NCBI RefSeq assembly: GCF_002163585.1
Contig: NZ_CP015579.1
Span: forward strand, 2,232,001 to 2,296,000
Length of the DNA stretch: 64,000 nucleotides
DNA from: Tatumella citrea
Lineage (GTDB): Bacteria; Pseudomonadota; Gammaproteobacteria; Enterobacterales; Enterobacteriaceae
Direction: 5' to 3'
Both the position numbers and the translations under genes were made by a program. Below, one piece after another: positions 36,651 to 48,866 of this stretch. The first letter of the stretch is position 1. Each line of letters opens with the position of its first letter. The notes beneath the pieces were generated by a model. The model made no database searches, had not been told where the DNA came from, and saw nothing but the letters and a program-made list of their open reading frames with translations.

Positions 36651-37976
36651 CTATAAAGTCAGTTGCTTCTGCCAGCCTTTCACATCTGCCAGGTACTGCT
36701 TACGTGCACCGCCATTCAGCCCTTCCATTCTTGGCATCTGCGCTGTCAGCGGATTCACTGCCTGGTTGTTGATCCAGATTTCAAAATGCAGGTGCGGTCC
36801 GGTCGAACGGCCGGTATTACCGGACAACGCTATCCGGTCACCACGTTTCACTTTCTGTCCGGGTTTAACCAGTACACGGCTGAGGTGCATATAACGGGTC
36901 ATATACTGGCGACCATGGCGCAGTGCCACATAGTTTCCGGCTGCGCCTCCGTTTTTCGCAGTAATCACCTCTCCGTCGCCAACTGCCAGCACCGGCGTAC
37001 CTACCGGCAGAGCAAAATCGACGCCTCGATGCGGAGCAATCCGGCCAGTAACCGGGTTGAGGCGACGCGGGTTGAAATTAGAGGAGACACGGTACTGTTT
37101 CACCGTCGGAAAGCGTAAGAAGCCTCGTGACAACCCGGAACCGCTACGATCATAAAATTTTCCGTCATCTGCGCGGAAAGCATAATAATCTTTACCTGAG
37201 GAACGTAATCGTACCCCCAATAACTGGCTCTGCATGGTTTTACCATCAAGATTTTCACGGGACATCAGGACGCTGAATTTATCCCCTGCCCGTAATTTGC
37301 GAAAATCCATTTGCCACTGTAGCGCCTTAATTACCGCACTGGCTTCCGCCGCCGACAGTCCCGCACGCTGAGCGCTCTGAGAGAAGCTACCCTGCACCGA
37401 GCCCCGCAGAACGCTGTCCTGCCAGATCCCTTTCTGAATGGTCGGCGTCATGGTAAAACCGCCCTGAGCAGTACGCTGATAATCACGGGTTTCTCTGCGC
37501 GAAATTTCCCAGCTCAGCGTTTGTAACTGACCATCTGCATTGAGTGTCCAGCTAAGGCTCTGCCCTACGTTGACATTACGCAACGCTTTATCGCTGCTTA
37601 CCAGAGCATTGATATCGGTGAGATCAATTCCGTACTGATTCAGGATACTGCTTAGCGTATCACCAGAGGATACTGTGTAATCACGCCCTGTCGGGGTATC
37701 ACTGTCCGGGGTGTCATCCGGCGGAACATCTTCTTCATCTGCTGCTGAGTTATTCTGGTCCAGTGGTTCACTGGCTTCCGGCAATATATGGCTGAGTTGT
37801 TCTGTGTCGGTTTCAATATTTCTGACTATCGATTCTGATGCATCACCGTGCGGGTAAAACGGCGGCCGCCATACTGCGACAGCCAACGTTATTACGCTGA
37901 GCGACCCCAGGATAATGCGATGAGGTCGCGGCAGGTTATTAAATGCCAGGGCGACAGAGCGGGCAATCTGTTGCAC
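36651..37976 (-). CDS. mepM: Murein DD-endopeptidase MepM
   Basis: 441 residues from a GTG start (37974-37976), with AAGGAAAA upstream; [20 protein letters not shown] matches E. coli. One N-terminal membrane helix (about 22-36) anchors it, then an acidic linker, a LysM domain (about 99-143, [17 protein letters not shown]), and the M23 zinc peptidase domain with [25 protein letters not shown] and GPHLHFEIW. It cleaves D-Ala-mDAP cross-links so the sacculus can grow. It follows znuA by 15 bases, probably in one operon. Confidence 0.96.
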   Translation of the reverse strand: MQQIARSVALAFNNLPRPHRIILGSLSVITLAVAVWRPPFYPHGDASESIVRNIETDTEQLSHILPEASEPLDQNNSAADEEDVPPDDTPDSDTPTGRDYTVSSGDTLSSILNQYGIDLTDINALVSSDKALRNVNVGQSLSWTLNADGQLQTLSWEISRRETRDYQRTAQGGFTMTPTIQKGIWQDSVLRGSVQGSFSQSAQRAGLSAAEASAVIKALQWQMDFRKLRAGDKFSVLMSRENLDGKTMQSQLLGVRLRSSGKDYYAFRADDGKFYDRSGSGLSRGFLRFPTVKQYRVSSNFNPRRLNPVTGRIAPHRGVDFALPVGTPVLAVGDGEVITAKNGGAAGNYVALRHGRQYMTRYMHLSRVLVKPGQKVKRGDRIALSGNTGRSTGPHLHFEIWINNQAVNPLTAQMPRMEGLNGGARKQYLADVKGWQKQLTL

Positions 37977-37991
37977 TAAATTGTTTTCCTT

Positions 37992-38951
37992 TTATGCTCC
38001 TTTCAGGCAGCTCGTGTACTGAACAGACAGCTGTGACAAAAATTGCACATAACTCTCTCGGGTGACACTGATATTCATTCCCAGCGGGTCAAGAGTACCT
38101 TTACGCACCGACGTACCACGGGCAACCGCATCTATAACGGCTGGCCTGAATTGTGGCTCAGCAAAGACACATACGGCCTTTTGCTCAACCAACTGTGTTC
38201 TGATTTGATGTAATCGCTGAGCTCCGGGCTGGATTTCAGGATTCACAGTAAAATGTCCCAGCGGTGAAAGACCGAAATAGTTTTCAAAATAGCCATAAGC
38301 ATCATGAAAAACGAAGTAACCTTCGTGAGCTACCGGTGCCAGCCGGGCACGTATTTGTTTATCGGTCTGAGCCAGCCCGGCTTTAAATAATTCCAGGTTG
38401 GCATCCAGTTGGTCTTTACGATTTGGTATAAGTTCCAACAATTTATCATGAATTGCAATCGCCGATGCTTCCGCTATCTGCGGTGACATCCAGATATGCA
38501 TATTATATTCACCATGAGAATGATGAACATCAGAGTTCTCCGTAGCTGAGGATACGTGCTCATCATGATGAAGACCGTGATCATGATCATCATCATCTCC
38601 TTTGATTAATAGCGGGGTTACCGCGGGTAGTGCGGCAAGTTGCATACTTTTCCCGGCCGGTAAGCCCGCCACTGCACGGGTCATAAAAGCTTCCATCTCC
38701 GGCCCAACCCATATCACTAACTCTGCGTTTTTTATACGTTTTATCTCAGAAGGCCGCAGTGCATATTCATGCTCAGATGCACCATCAGGCAGTACCACAC
38801 TTACCGGGGTCACCCCGTCGGCAATGGCTGCAGCAATAAAGGCCAGAGGTTTGACAGAAGTGACCACTTCACTGTGAACAGTTGCCGGAAATAACCCGCT
38901 GAAACCCAGCACAGACAGCAGCGAAAAATAGCACGATTTTAAATGTAACAT
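37992..38951 (-). CDS. znuA: Periplasmic zinc-binding protein ZnuA
   Basis: 319 residues. A signal peptide (about 1-27, ending FPATVHS) precedes a cluster A-I solute-binding fold. The histidine/aspartate-rich loop typical of ZnuA ([17 protein letters not shown], then HHSHGEY, about 118-150) and conserved zinc-ligand histidines ([28 protein letters not shown]) are present. It delivers Zn to the ZnuBC ABC transporter. It is divergent from znuCB across the Zur operator and followed by mepM. Confidence 0.95.
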   Translation of the reverse strand: MLHLKSCYFSLLSVLGFSGLFPATVHSEVVTSVKPLAFIAAAIADGVTPVSVVLPDGASEHEYALRPSEIKRIKNAELVIWVGPEMEAFMTRAVAGLPAGKSMQLAALPAVTPLLIKGDDDDHDHGLHHDEHVSSATENSDVHHSHGEYNMHIWMSPQIAEASAIAIHDKLLELIPNRKDQLDANLELFKAGLAQTDKQIRARLAPVAHEGYFVFHDAYGYFENYFGLSPLGHFTVNPEIQPGAQRLHQIRTQLVEQKAVCVFAEPQFRPAVIDAVARGTSVRKGTLDPLGMNISVTRESYVQFLSQLSVQYTSCLKGA

Positions 38952-38984
38952 TTTGATTCAAACCTTCAGAATACCGACAATAAT

Positions 38985-39002
38985 TGTGATATTATAACAT
39001 TA
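38985..39002. promoter_or_regulatory. Zur operator between znuA and znuC
   Basis: TGTGATATTATAACATTA matches the enterobacterial Zur box core (TGTTATANTATAACA-type palindrome), with one base off in the left arm. It lies between the divergent znuA and znuC starts (34 and 27 bases away), so zinc-loaded Zur can repress both. Confidence 0.85.
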
Positions 39003-39028
39003 TAATTTTGTTGCAAACTGTAAAAGCC

Positions 39029-39781
39029 ATGACTGAACTGGTCGCATTAGACAATATCTCGGTAGACTTTGGTCACCGTAATGTTTTGAGCAATATCACC
39101 CTGTCAATTGAAGCCGGGAGAATTCTGACACTGATGGGGCCAAACGGCGCCGGGAAATCGACACTGGTGCGCCTGATACTGGGTTTACTGAAGCCCGACA
39201 AGGGCTCCGTTCGCCGGTTAAATGGTCTGACGACCGGCTATGTCCCTCAAAAACTGCATATAGATCCTACACTGCCACTCACAGTAGACCGTTTTATGCG
39301 TCTCTCCCCTCGGGTGAAAGCCGCCGATGTATTACCGGCACTGATCCGGGTGCAGGCAGCGCATCTGCAATACTCCGCGTTACAGACACTTTCCGGTGGA
39401 GAACTGCAACGGGTACTGCTGGCCCGCACATTACCCGGTCGTCCGCAATTACTGGTGTTAGATGAACCGACGCAGGGTGTTGATGTTAATGGTCAGGTTG
39501 CACTTTACGATCTGATTAATCAGCTGCGCCATGAATTGAACTGCGGAGTGCTGATGGTCTCCCATGACCTGCATCTGGTAATGGCAAGGACAGATGATGT
39601 GCTCTGTCTCAATCATCACATTTGCTGTTCAGGCACTCCGGAAGTCGTTACACAGCATCCGGAATTTATCGCCCTGTTTGGCCCGCGTGGGGCAGAAGAG
39701 CTGACCATCTATCGCCACCACCATAATCATCGCCATGACCTGCAAGGCCGGATTGTGTTACGTAAAAGGAATGAGCACTGA
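39029..39781 (+). CDS. znuC: Zinc ABC transporter ATP-binding protein ZnuC
   Basis: 250 residues from ATG 39029 ([12 protein letters not shown]), the E. coli start position; an upstream TTG at 39008 opens the frame but is unlikely. ABC ATPase signatures: Walker [18 protein letters not shown] signature, Walker [13 protein letters not shown], and the SHD switch histidine in [10 protein letters not shown]. The C-terminal histidine-rich [15 protein letters not shown] is the ZnuC mark. Its TGA overlaps the znuB ATG by one base. Confidence 0.96.
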   Translation: MTELVALDNISVDFGHRNVLSNITLSIEAGRILTLMGPNGAGKSTLVRLILGLLKPDKGSVRRLNGLTTGYVPQKLHIDPTLPLTVDRFMRLSPRVKAADVLPALIRVQAAHLQYSALQTLSGGELQRVLLARTLPGRPQLLVLDEPTQGVDVNGQVALYDLINQLRHELNCGVLMVSHDLHLVMARTDDVLCLNHHICCSGTPEVVTQHPEFIALFGPRGAEELTIYRHHHNHRHDLQGRIVLRKRNEH

Positions 39782-40566
39782 TGATTGAACTCCTGTTGCC
39801 TGGCTGGCTGGGCGGTATGTTACTGACGCTGGCGGCCGGTCCGCTCGGCTCATTTGTTGTCTGGCGCCGCATGTCCTATTTTGGCGATACCCTGGCCCAT
39901 GCTTCATTACTTGGGGTAGCTTTCGGCCTGCTGCTAAATATTAATCCCTATTATGCCGTGATTGGAATCACACTGTTGCTGGCGTTGTTGCTGGTATTGC
40001 TTGAGCACCGACAGCAGCTGGCTATCGATACTTTGCTGGGAATCATGGCCCATAGTGCATTATCACTCGGCCTGGTGGTAGTCAGCCTGATGTCGAACAT
40101 CAGAGTGAATCTGATGGCCTATTTGTTCGGAGACTTATTGTCGGTAACACCCGACGATTTGTGGATAATTGGGGGTGGCGTACTGGCGGTGGTTGCAATC
40201 TTGCTGTGGCAGTGGCGTTCACTGCTCTCCATGACCATTAGTCCTGAACTTGCACAGACAGAAGGCATTAATCTGCAACGTTGCCGAATCCTGTTAATGC
40301 TGACCACAGCGCTGACGATAGGAGTAGCCATGAAGTTCGTCGGGGCACTGATTATCACTTCATTACTGATTATCCCTGCGGCTGCGGCACGGCGCTTCTC
40401 ACGTTCACCTGAGCAAATGGCCGGATTCGCAGTAATCTGCGGGATGCTGGCTGTCACCGGAGGAATGGCTTTTTCCGCCTTCTATGATACCCCTGCGGGT
40501 CCGTCAGTGGTGCTCAGTGCAACATTGCTGTTTATGCTGAGTCTGCTCAAAAAGAACGCCGTGTAA
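39781..40566 (+). CDS. znuB: Zinc ABC transporter permease ZnuB
   Basis: 261 residues with seven to eight membrane helices, ABC-3 family. Features: an N-terminal [31 protein letters not shown] motif cut by helix 1 (here described by its ends), [15 protein letters not shown], and [18 protein letters not shown], all conserved in E. coli ZnuB. It forms the channel with ZnuA and ZnuC. It is coupled to znuC by a one-base overlap and followed by a hairpin terminator. Confidence 0.96.
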   Translation: MIELLLPGWLGGMLLTLAAGPLGSFVVWRRMSYFGDTLAHASLLGVAFGLLLNINPYYAVIGITLLLALLLVLLEHRQQLAIDTLLGIMAHSALSLGLVVVSLMSNIRVNLMAYLFGDLLSVTPDDLWIIGGGVLAVVAILLWQWRSLLSMTISPELAQTEGINLQRCRILLMLTTALTIGVAMKFVGALIITSLLIIPAAAARRFSRSPEQMAGFAVICGMLAVTGGMAFSAFYDTPAGPSVVLSATLLFMLSLLKKNAV

Positions 40567-40571
40567 ATCGC

Positions 40572-40602
40572 TTTCAGAAGGTGCGCTCTGCACCTTCTGA
40601 AA
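40572..40602. terminator. Convergent terminator znuB / ruvB
   Basis: TTTCAGAAGGTGC (40572-40584), loop GCTCT, GCACCTTCTGAAA (40590-40602): a perfect 13-bp stem between the converging stops, 6 bases after znuB and 12 before ruvB. Confidence 0.85.
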
Positions 40603-40613
40603 TTATCTGTCGT

Positions 40614-41618
40614 TTACTCGTCACGAACAATATTAAAATGCCGGTAGGCGTGCTGTGTGGCCATCCGGCCCCGGGGAGTGCGCTGAATAAAGCCCTGCTG
40701 AATCAAATAGGGTTCGATAACATCTTCAATCGTTTCCCGCTCTTCACCGATGGCCGCCGCCAGATTATCCAGCCCTACCGGCCCGCCGGTGAACTTGTCG
40801 ATAATTGCCAGCAGCAGTTTACGGTCCATATAATCAAAACCTTCACTGTCAACATTCAGCATATCCAGTGCGCTGGCAGTGATATTTCCACTCATCTCTC
40901 CGTCGGCCCGCACTTCTGCGTAATCACGGACGCGGCGCAATAAGCGGTTAGCAATACGTGGTGTACCCCGCGCACGGCGTGCTATTTCCAGAGCCCCTTC
41001 CGGAGACAGTGGTAAGCCCAGACAGGCTGCACTGCGCGCCACAATTTTCTGTAAGTCAGCAACCTGATAAAACTCCAGCCTCTGCACAATTCCGAAGCGG
41101 TCACGCAGCGGTGATGTCAGTGAACCGGCCCGGGTGGTGGCACCAATCAGAGTAAACGGGGGTAAATCGATTTTGATCGATCTGGCCGCAGGCCCTTCGC
41201 CGATCATAATATCCAGCTGATAATCTTCCATCGCCGGATAGAGCACCTCTTCAACTACCGGTGATAAGCGGTGGATCTCATCGATAAACAGCACATCGTG
41301 GGGTTCAAGGTTAGTCAGCATCGCTGCCAGGTCCCCTGCTTTCTCCAGGACCGGACCGGAAGTGGTACGCAGGTTAACGCCCATTTCGTTGGCGACAATA
41401 TTGGCCAGCGTGGTTTTCCCCAGACCGGGTGGCCCGAAAATCAGCAAATGGTCCAGAGCATCATTGCGCATTTTGGCCGCTTTGATAAAGATTTCCATCT
41501 GCTCCCGCACCTGGGGCTGCCCGACATATTCATCAAGCAACTTCGGGCGAATAGCACGGTCCAGACTTTCTTCTTCGCTCTGCGGCGCAGCGGAGATCAG
41601 ACGGTCAGCTTCTATCAT
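40614..41618 (-). CDS. ruvB: Holliday junction branch migration ATPase RuvB
   Basis: 334 residues. RuvB is the AAA+ motor that drives branch migration with RuvA. Walker [10 protein letters not shown], Walker [10 protein letters not shown], sensor 1 [19 protein letters not shown] and the arginine-finger region are present. The C-terminal winged-helix domain includes [17 protein letters not shown]. It follows ruvA by 8 bases and shares its SOS control. Length is close to the E. coli protein. Confidence 0.97.
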   Translation of the reverse strand: MIEADRLISAAPQSEEESLDRAIRPKLLDEYVGQPQVREQMEIFIKAAKMRNDALDHLLIFGPPGLGKTTLANIVANEMGVNLRTTSGPVLEKAGDLAAMLTNLEPHDVLFIDEIHRLSPVVEEVLYPAMEDYQLDIMIGEGPAARSIKIDLPPFTLIGATTRAGSLTSPLRDRFGIVQRLEFYQVADLQKIVARSAACLGLPLSPEGALEIARRARGTPRIANRLLRRVRDYAEVRADGEMSGNITASALDMLNVDSEGFDYMDRKLLLAIIDKFTGGPVGLDNLAAAIGEERETIEDVIEPYLIQQGFIQRTPRGRMATQHAYRHFNIVRDE

Positions 41619-41626
41619 AGTGGTCC

Positions 41627-42244
41627 TTATATCGCTGCACGTAATGCTTCACGGATTAATGTCTCACAATCAGCGCCGGGCTGCCCGACTTTACTGACCA
41701 TCCGGCTGGCTTCCTGAGGCTTATAGCCCAGTGCCACCAATGCAGATACTGCTTCGGCTTCGGCATCATTCGCTTCTGACGGTGCGGATGAAGGTGCAGA
41801 CAACTCAAACGGCGTGTCACCGGAGAACAGATCGCCATGCATCCCTATAAAGCGGTCTTTCATTTCTACCACCAGCCGTTCAGCGGTTTTTTTACCCACA
41901 CCAGGCAGTTTAATCAGCGCACCAATTTCCTGCTGTTCAACAGCATGAACAAACTGCTGAGCCGACATGCCGGACAGAATAGCCAGTGCCAGTTTTGGCC
42001 CAACGCCGTTAACCTTAATCAGTTCACGGAACAGGGTTCTCTCCTGTCGGTTGTTGAAACCAAACAGTAACTGAGCATCTTCTCTGACCACAAAATGGGT
42101 AAAGACTGATGCTTCCTGCTGCAGTTCCGGCAATTCATAAAAGCAAGTCATTGGCATATGAACTTCATAACCCACCCCGTTCGCTTCAATTAATACCAGC
42201 GGCGGTTGTTTTTCCAGTATAAGACCCCGAAGCCGACCAATCAC
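41627..42244 (-). CDS. ruvA: Holliday junction DNA helicase subunit RuvA
   Basis: 205 residues. RuvA binds the four-way junction and recruits RuvB. Domain I (OB fold, [20 protein letters not shown]), domain II helix-hairpin-helix motifs ([16 protein letters not shown] and [17 protein letters not shown]), an acidic linker, and domain III ([19 protein letters not shown]) that contacts RuvB are visible. ruvA-ruvB form an operon behind the LexA box described at 42297-42312. Confidence 0.96.
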   Translation of the reverse strand: MIGRLRGLILEKQPPLVLIEANGVGYEVHMPMTCFYELPELQQEASVFTHFVVREDAQLLFGFNNRQERTLFRELIKVNGVGPKLALAILSGMSAQQFVHAVEQQEIGALIKLPGVGKKTAERLVVEMKDRFIGMHGDLFSGDTPFELSAPSSAPSEANDAEAEAVSALVALGYKPQEASRMVSKVGQPGADCETLIREALRAAI

Positions 42245-42278
42245 TCTGCGTATCCTTCTGTTTTAAGCACTGCTGTGG

Positions 42279-42307
42279 GTTATAGCATAAAAAAGGCTGG
42301 ATGAATA
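42279..42307 (-). promoter_or_regulatory. Predicted SOS promoter of ruvAB
   Basis: On the minus strand a -10 TATAAC (42279-42284), preceded by TGC (extended -10), and a poor -35 TATTCA (42302-42307) with 17-base spacing. The -35 lies within the LexA palindrome, so bound LexA would block polymerase. Confidence 0.6.
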
Positions 42308-42316
42308 TCCAGCCTT
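42289..42316. promoter_or_regulatory. LexA box of ruvAB nested in the ruvC terminator hairpin
   Basis: CTGGATGAATATCCAG (42297-42312) matches the pattern of the E. coli ruvA SOS box (CTGGATATCTATCCAG) and lies 53 bases before the ruvA ATG. The same palindrome forms the hairpin AAGGCTGGAT/ATCCAGCCTT (42293-42316), which is followed on the minus strand by a T-run (42289-42294), an intrinsic terminator for ruvC. The hairpin is thus shared between termination and SOS control. Confidence 0.75.
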
Positions 42317-42335
42317 CGTCTTGTGTTCTGCTTTT

Positions 42336-42857
42336 TCAGCGCAATCTGCCACGTGCCAGTAATAACGCATTATCACTGACCCGTATTGCATTCTGACTGA
42401 TATGACAATGGGTAATGGCAATTGCCAGAGCATCGGCAGCATCGGCCTGAGGATTCGCAGGGAGTTTCAACAAATTACGAACCATATGCTGAACCTGCGC
42501 TTTTTCCGCTGCTCCGGTGCCAGTGACCGTCTGCTTTACCTGACGTGCGGCATATTCAAACACCGGCACTTCATTATTTACCGCAGCCACAATCGCCGCT
42601 CCGCGGGCTTGCCCCAGTTTTAATGCCGAATCTGCATTCTTCGCCATAAACACCTGTTCGATGGCGAAATAGTTCGGCGAAAACTGAGTAATGATCTCGC
42701 TAACCCCGGCATAAATCAGTCGCAGGCGCTCAGGTAACGCCGGGGTATTAGTGCGAATACAACCACTGCCCAGATAAGTCAGTTGCCTGCCAACCTGGCG
42801 GATAACTCCATATCCGGTAATGCGTGACCCAGGGTCAATCCCCAGAATTATCGCCAT
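42336..42857 (-). CDS. ruvC: Holliday junction resolvase RuvC
   Basis: 173 residues. RuvC cuts the junction symmetrically using two metal ions. Catalytic acidic residues are visible: Asp7 in [13 protein letters not shown], Glu in [11 protein letters not shown], and the pair in [14 protein letters not shown]. It is separated from ruvAB by a terminator and lies 38 bases downstream of yebC. In E. coli ruvC also has its own transcript, and yebB, which separates it from ruvA there, is absent here. Confidence 0.96.
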   Translation of the reverse strand: MAIILGIDPGSRITGYGVIRQVGRQLTYLGSGCIRTNTPALPERLRLIYAGVSEIITQFSPNYFAIEQVFMAKNADSALKLGQARGAAIVAAVNNEVPVFEYAARQVKQTVTGTGAAEKAQVQHMVRNLLKLPANPQADAADALAIAITHCHISQNAIRVSDNALLLARGRLR

Positions 42858-42895
42858 AGTAACGGCCCTGTGTCGCGGTTATTGTGCATGACAGA

Positions 42896-43639
42896 TTACA
42901 GGGTTTCTGCAATCTCATCAGAAATTTCACCGTTATGGTAAACTTCCTGCACATCGTCACAGTCTTCCAGCATATCGATCAGTCGCAACAGTTTAGGAGC
43001 AGTGTCGGCATCCATTTCTGCTTTGGTCGATGGAATCATAGTCACTTCAGCGTTATCTGCTTTCAGTCCACCAGCTTCCAGAGCATCACGAACTTTGCCT
43101 AACTCTTCCCAGGCAGTGAACACATCGATAGCGCCGTCATCATAGCTCATCACATCTTCTGCGCCGGCTTCCAGTGCAGCTTCCATGATAGTGTCTTCGT
43201 CCTGGCCTGGTGCGTAAGAAATCACACCTTTACGGCTAAACAGATAAGCCACTGAACCATCAGTCCCCAGGTTACCCCCGGTCTTAGTAAACGCGTGACG
43301 CACTTCAGAAACGGTACGGTTGCGGTTATCACTCAGACATTCCACCATCACGGCGCTGCCACCAGGACCGTAACCTTCATAGATGATGGTTTCCATGTTG
43401 CTGTCATCTTCGCCGCCCACGCCACGTGCGATAGCACGGTTCATCGTGTCACGGGTCATGTTGTTGGACAGCGCTTTATCCATCGCAGCACGAAGACGCG
43501 GGTTAGAACCGGCATCGCCACCACCCAGTTTGGCGGCGGTAACCAGTTCACGGATAATTTTGGTAAAAATCTTCCCGCGTTTGGCATCCTGTGCCGCTTT
43601 ACGGTGTTTGGTGTTAGCCCATTTACTGTGTCCGGCCAT
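42896..43639 (-). CDS. yebC: YebC/PmpR-family protein YebC
   Basis: 247 residues, a TACO1/YebC family protein. The signature [21 protein letters not shown] begins at residue 2, and [22 protein letters not shown] and [10 protein letters not shown] follow. Family members were annotated as DNA-binding regulators; more recent work links YebC proteins to translation through proline-rich stretches. I make no choice between these. The gene lies between nudB and ruvC as in E. coli, with 38 bases to ruvC, and shares strand with aspS-nudB. Confidence 0.95.
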   Translation of the reverse strand: MAGHSKWANTKHRKAAQDAKRGKIFTKIIRELVTAAKLGGGDAGSNPRLRAAMDKALSNNMTRDTMNRAIARGVGGEDDSNMETIIYEGYGPGGSAVMVECLSDNRNRTVSEVRHAFTKTGGNLGTDGSVAYLFSRKGVISYAPGQDEDTIMEAALEAGAEDVMSYDDGAIDVFTAWEELGKVRDALEAGGLKADNAEVTMIPSTKAEMDADTAPKLLRLIDMLEDCDDVQEVYHNGEISDEIAETL

Positions 43640-43733
43640 ATGTTTGGTCTCTCACTATCTCGTTATCAGATAATCGGGTACAAAGCGCGTAAAACTGAAT
43701 GCGCTTTTCATCCAATGACATCGCCCTGACGCA

Positions 43734-44171
43734 TTAGCGGGCGATAAATTTTTCAATTGCTTCGCGGTTACTCCACGACTTAGTCAGCTCAGCTGCCTCA
43801 TCCGCAGGCAGCCACTGGCTGGCTAAATGTTCGGTCAGTATCACCGCCTGTTCATCCGGCAGTGGCAACAAAAACCAGTGTTCCTGATTATGTGTCACTC
43901 CCGGAGCATAGCGATGCCGGTAATGCGGGAAGATCTCAAAACTAATCTGCTGCCTGCAATCAGTCAGCGCCAGCCCCTGTGCCGGGATATCGATCCCCAG
44001 CTCTTCCTTTATTTCCCGGACCGCTGCCTCGCCAGGCTGCTCACCGGGCTCCAGGCTGCCGGTCACCGACTGCCAGAACCCGGGATCATCCCGGCGCTGT
44101 AACATCAACACCCTGCCAGTATCCCGGGCATAAATTACGACCAGGACCGAGACCGGATGCTTATATTTCAT
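43734..44171 (-). CDS. nudB: Dihydroneopterin triphosphate diphosphatase NudB
   Basis: 145 residues, a Nudix hydrolase of folate synthesis. It removes pyrophosphate from dihydroneopterin triphosphate. The Nudix box reads GSLEPGEQPGEAAVREIKEELGI (residues about 37-59; Glu in REIKEEL). The N-terminus KYKHPVSVLVVIYA matches E. coli NudB. Its ATG overlaps the aspS stop by one base, so it is coupled to aspS. An AAAGCGC/GCGCTTT stem (43682-43707) downstream could be a weak terminator before yebC. Confidence 0.92.
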   Translation of the reverse strand: MKYKHPVSVLVVIYARDTGRVLMLQRRDDPGFWQSVTGSLEPGEQPGEAAVREIKEELGIDIPAQGLALTDCRQQISFEIFPHYRHRYAPGVTHNQEHWFLLPLPDEQAVILTEHLASQWLPADEAAELTKSWSNREAIEKFIAR

Positions 44172-45955
44172 TATTTGTTCTCAGATGATGGCTTTTCTTT
44201 CTTCACCACCTGCAGAGCCAGCTCTTCCAGGGCATCCGGATTAGCCGGGCCAGGTGCATCGGTCAGCAGACACGCGGCTGCGGTAGTTTTCGGGAACGCA
44301 ATCACATCACGGATGTTATCGGTACCGGTCAGCAGCATAGTCAGGCGGTCCAGACCAAATGCCAGGCCAGCGTGCGGTGGTGCACCATATTTCAGTGCAT
44401 CCAACAGGAAGCCAAATTTTTCCTGTTGTTGCTGTTCGTCAATACCTAACAGGCCAAATACTGCCTGCTGCATCTTACCGTTATGGATACGCACAGATCC
44501 ACCGCCCACCTCATAACCATTGATAACCATGTCGTAAGCATTGGCAATGGCATCTGTAGGTGATGCAGTCAGCTGTTCAGGCGTCAGGTCACGTGGTGCG
44601 GTGAACGGATGATGCATTGCTGACATCCGGCCCTCTGCATCTTCTTCAAACATTGGGAAATCAACCACCCACAGAGGTGCCCAGCTGTTTTCATTTGTCA
44701 GTTGCAGGTCACGACCGGTTTTCAGACGCAGCGCACCAATGGCATCAGCCACCACACTGGCTTTATCTGCGCCGAAGAAAATCAGGTCACCGTCTGCTGC
44801 CGAAGTACGTTGCAGAATTTCCTCAATAATTTCATTACTCAGGAACTTCGCTACCGGGCTCTGAATACCTTCAGGAACCGCATCACGCTGGTTCACTTTC
44901 ATCCACGCCAGGCCTTTAGCACCGTAGTTACCGACGAATTTGGTGTACTCATCAATCTGTTTACGGGTCAGTTGCGCTCCGCCCGGAACCCGCAGCGCGG
45001 CAACCCGGCCTTTAGGATCATTTGCCGGTCCGGAGAACACAGCAAACTCCACTTCTTTCAGCAGATCAGCAATATCAACCAGTTCCATCGGGTTACGCAG
45101 ATCCGGTTTGTCCGACCCAAAACGACGCATCGCTTCTGCGAAAGTCATCTGTGGGAACTCACCCAAATCGACCTGACGAATTTCCTGCCATAATTCGCGA
45201 ATCATCCGCTCCATGATTTCACGCACCTGTGGTGCGGTCATAAACGAGGTTTCTACGTCAATCTGAGTGAATTCAGGCTGACGGTCAGCACGTAAATCTT
45301 CATCACGGAAACATTTAACAATCTGATAGTAGCGGTCAAAGCCGGAGATCATCAGCAGCTGTTTGAACAGCTGAGGTGACTGAGGCAGAGCATAGAACTC
45401 GCCCTTATGCACACGGCTTGGCACCAGATAATCACGAGCCCCTTCCGGCGTTGCCTTGGTAAGCATCGGGGTTTCGATATCCAGAAACTCATTAGCATCC
45501 ATAAAGCGACGTACAAAACTGCTGACGCGGGCGCGGGTTTTGAAGCGCTGAGCCATTTCCGGACGACGTAAATCCAGATAGCGGTATTTCAGCCGTGCTT
45601 CCTCGGTATTCACGTGGTTGGAATCCAGCGGCAGTGGTTCTGAGCGATTGATAATCGTCAGGCTGGTTGCCAGTACTTCAACATCACCGGTGGCCATATC
45701 TTTATTTCTGTTGCGCTCTTCGCGGGCACGTACTGTACCTTCGATGGTGATACAGAATTCGTTGCGTAATTCAGACGCCAGCGTAAAAGCCTGCTGGTAA
45801 TCCGGGTCGAAAAACACCTGCACGATGCCTTCACGATCACGCATATCAATAAACACCAGGCTGCCGAGATCACGGCGGCGGTTAACCCATCCTGAGAGAG
45901 TGACCTTCTGACCCACATGGGACAGATTGAGCTTTCCGCAATATTCTGTACGCAT
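44171..45955 (-). CDS. aspS: Aspartyl-tRNA synthetase AspS
   Basis: 594 residues. A class II synthetase that charges tRNA-Asp. The N-terminal OB-fold anticodon-binding domain (about 1-105, [21 protein letters not shown]) is followed by the catalytic core with motif 2 ([18 protein letters not shown]), the bacterial GAD insertion domain (about 290-420), and motif 3 ([13 protein letters not shown]). A strong -10 lies about 85 bases upstream. nudB follows, overlapping by one base. The E. coli protein has 590 residues. Confidence 0.97.
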   Translation of the reverse strand: MRTEYCGKLNLSHVGQKVTLSGWVNRRRDLGSLVFIDMRDREGIVQVFFDPDYQQAFTLASELRNEFCITIEGTVRAREERNRNKDMATGDVEVLATSLTIINRSEPLPLDSNHVNTEEARLKYRYLDLRRPEMAQRFKTRARVSSFVRRFMDANEFLDIETPMLTKATPEGARDYLVPSRVHKGEFYALPQSPQLFKQLLMISGFDRYYQIVKCFRDEDLRADRQPEFTQIDVETSFMTAPQVREIMERMIRELWQEIRQVDLGEFPQMTFAEAMRRFGSDKPDLRNPMELVDIADLLKEVEFAVFSGPANDPKGRVAALRVPGGAQLTRKQIDEYTKFVGNYGAKGLAWMKVNQRDAVPEGIQSPVAKFLSNEIIEEILQRTSAADGDLIFFGADKASVVADAIGALRLKTGRDLQLTNENSWAPLWVVDFPMFEEDAEGRMSAMHHPFTAPRDLTPEQLTASPTDAIANAYDMVINGYEVGGGSVRIHNGKMQQAVFGLLGIDEQQQQEKFGFLLDALKYGAPPHAGLAFGLDRLTMLLTGTDNIRDVIAFPKTTAAACLLTDAPGPANPDALEELALQVVKKEKPSSENK

Positions 45956-46041
45956 AACGCTATCCTTTTTTGACCTTGCCGCAGCGGCCTGAACTGTGTC
46001 GGGAATCTTTACCGAAAATCACCGGCTGCAAAATGGGGCGT

Positions 46042-46070
46042 ATTATACTGGAAAAACTGCCACAGGATAA
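46042..46070 (-). promoter_or_regulatory. Predicted aspS promoter
   Basis: Minus-strand TATAAT (46042-46047) with a 17-base spacer and a weak -35 (TTATCC, 46065-46070). The leader to the aspS ATG is about 80 bases and contains a GGCCGC/GCGGC hairpin. Confidence 0.55.
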
Positions 46071-46192
46071 GTATGCCAACATGAAAGCGGTTGATTACTC
46101 AACAATCAGTGCCTAAAGCTTTCGTTTTTGCGCAGTTTCAGGCTACTCTGCCCCGCCTGTCACTATAAAATGCTGTCTGAAAAGGAGAACCG

Positions 46193-47014
46193 GTGACTCT
46201 GCGAATTGGCTTGCCTCAGTGGCAACATCCCTGGTGGAAACGCGCCGGGCTGCATACTCTCGAAGATTACGCCCGGCATTTTGACTGTGTGGAGGGTAAT
46301 ACCACACTTTACGCCTTGCCGGATGCCGACACAGTGATGCGCTGGCGGGCGATGACCGGCAGTCAGTTCCGGTTTTGCTTTAAATTTCCGGCCACCATAA
46401 GCCACGGCGCCGAACTACGTGATAGTGCAGAACTGCTCAACGAATTTTTCCGCCGGATGGATCCGCTGTCAGACCGGATCGCCCAATACTGGCTGCAATT
46501 GCCCGCCCGCTTTTCCCCGGCACAGTTACCACAGTTATGGATCTTTTTGCAGCAACTGCCTGCTGCATTCAGTTATGGCGTGGAAGTCCGCCATCCTGAA
46601 TTTTTTGCCCGCGGGGAGGCAGAACGAGCGTTGAACCGGGGGCTGGCGGATCGCGGCGTTAACCGGGTGATCCTCGACAGTCGGGCCGTGCATGCCTCAG
46701 CTTCCGTCAGCGCAGCGGCGCTCGATGCCAAAGCCAAAAAGCCCAAAGTTCCGGTTCATGCATTGCGCACAGCCGGACAACCGATGATTCGCTTTATTGG
46801 CAGTGACGAAACCCTGGCATCCGTCAATCTGTTTCATGACTGGTCTGCCCGGCTTCAGCAGTGGCAGTCCGAATCTTCACCTCTGCTGTTTATTCACACT
46901 CCGGAGATGGGCGAAGTGTTTCCGTTACTCCACCAGTTATGGCCTGAATTACAGCCACTCACAGCGGGTTTGCCGGCGTTACCGGAATGGCCGGACCAGC
47001 CGGCCCTGTTCTGA
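46193..47014 (+). CDS. yecE: DUF72 family protein YecE
   Basis: 273 residues from GTG 46193, with GGAG 6 bases upstream. DUF72 proteins have a TIM-barrel-like fold and an unknown role. Conserved segments with E. coli YecE: RIGLPQWQHPWW, YARHFDCVEGNTTLYALP, FCFKFPATISH, GQYWLQLPA-type AQYWLQLPARF, YGVEVRHPEFFARGE, RGVNRVILDSR and KKPKVPVHA. yecD, its K-12 neighbour on the aspS side, is absent, leaving a 237-base divergent gap. cmoA follows. Confidence 0.9.
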   Translation: MTLRIGLPQWQHPWWKRAGLHTLEDYARHFDCVEGNTTLYALPDADTVMRWRAMTGSQFRFCFKFPATISHGAELRDSAELLNEFFRRMDPLSDRIAQYWLQLPARFSPAQLPQLWIFLQQLPAAFSYGVEVRHPEFFARGEAERALNRGLADRGVNRVILDSRAVHASASVSAAALDAKAKKPKVPVHALRTAGQPMIRFIGSDETLASVNLFHDWSARLQQWQSESSPLLFIHTPEMGEVFPLLHQLWPELQPLTAGLPALPEWPDQPALF

Positions 47015-47125
47015 GTCTGTGGTCAGTTGTGGGCCATTCATCATGGCATTTCTGCCGGGCGGAGACTAAAAGTAACCGTGACGGATGCAGCCAGCGCCAG
47101 TTTCTGCGACAATAGCCGCTTTTAG

Positions 47126-48837
<1,712 letters not shown>

Positions 48838-48843
48838 GTCAAG

Positions 48844-48866
48844 GTAACCGGCGACCTGCCGGTTAC
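48844..48866. terminator. Convergent hairpin cmoB / cutC
   Basis: GTAACCGGC (48844-48852), loop GACCT, GCCGGTTAC (48858-48866). The right arm covers the cutC stop codon. No T-run is obvious. Confidence 0.55.
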
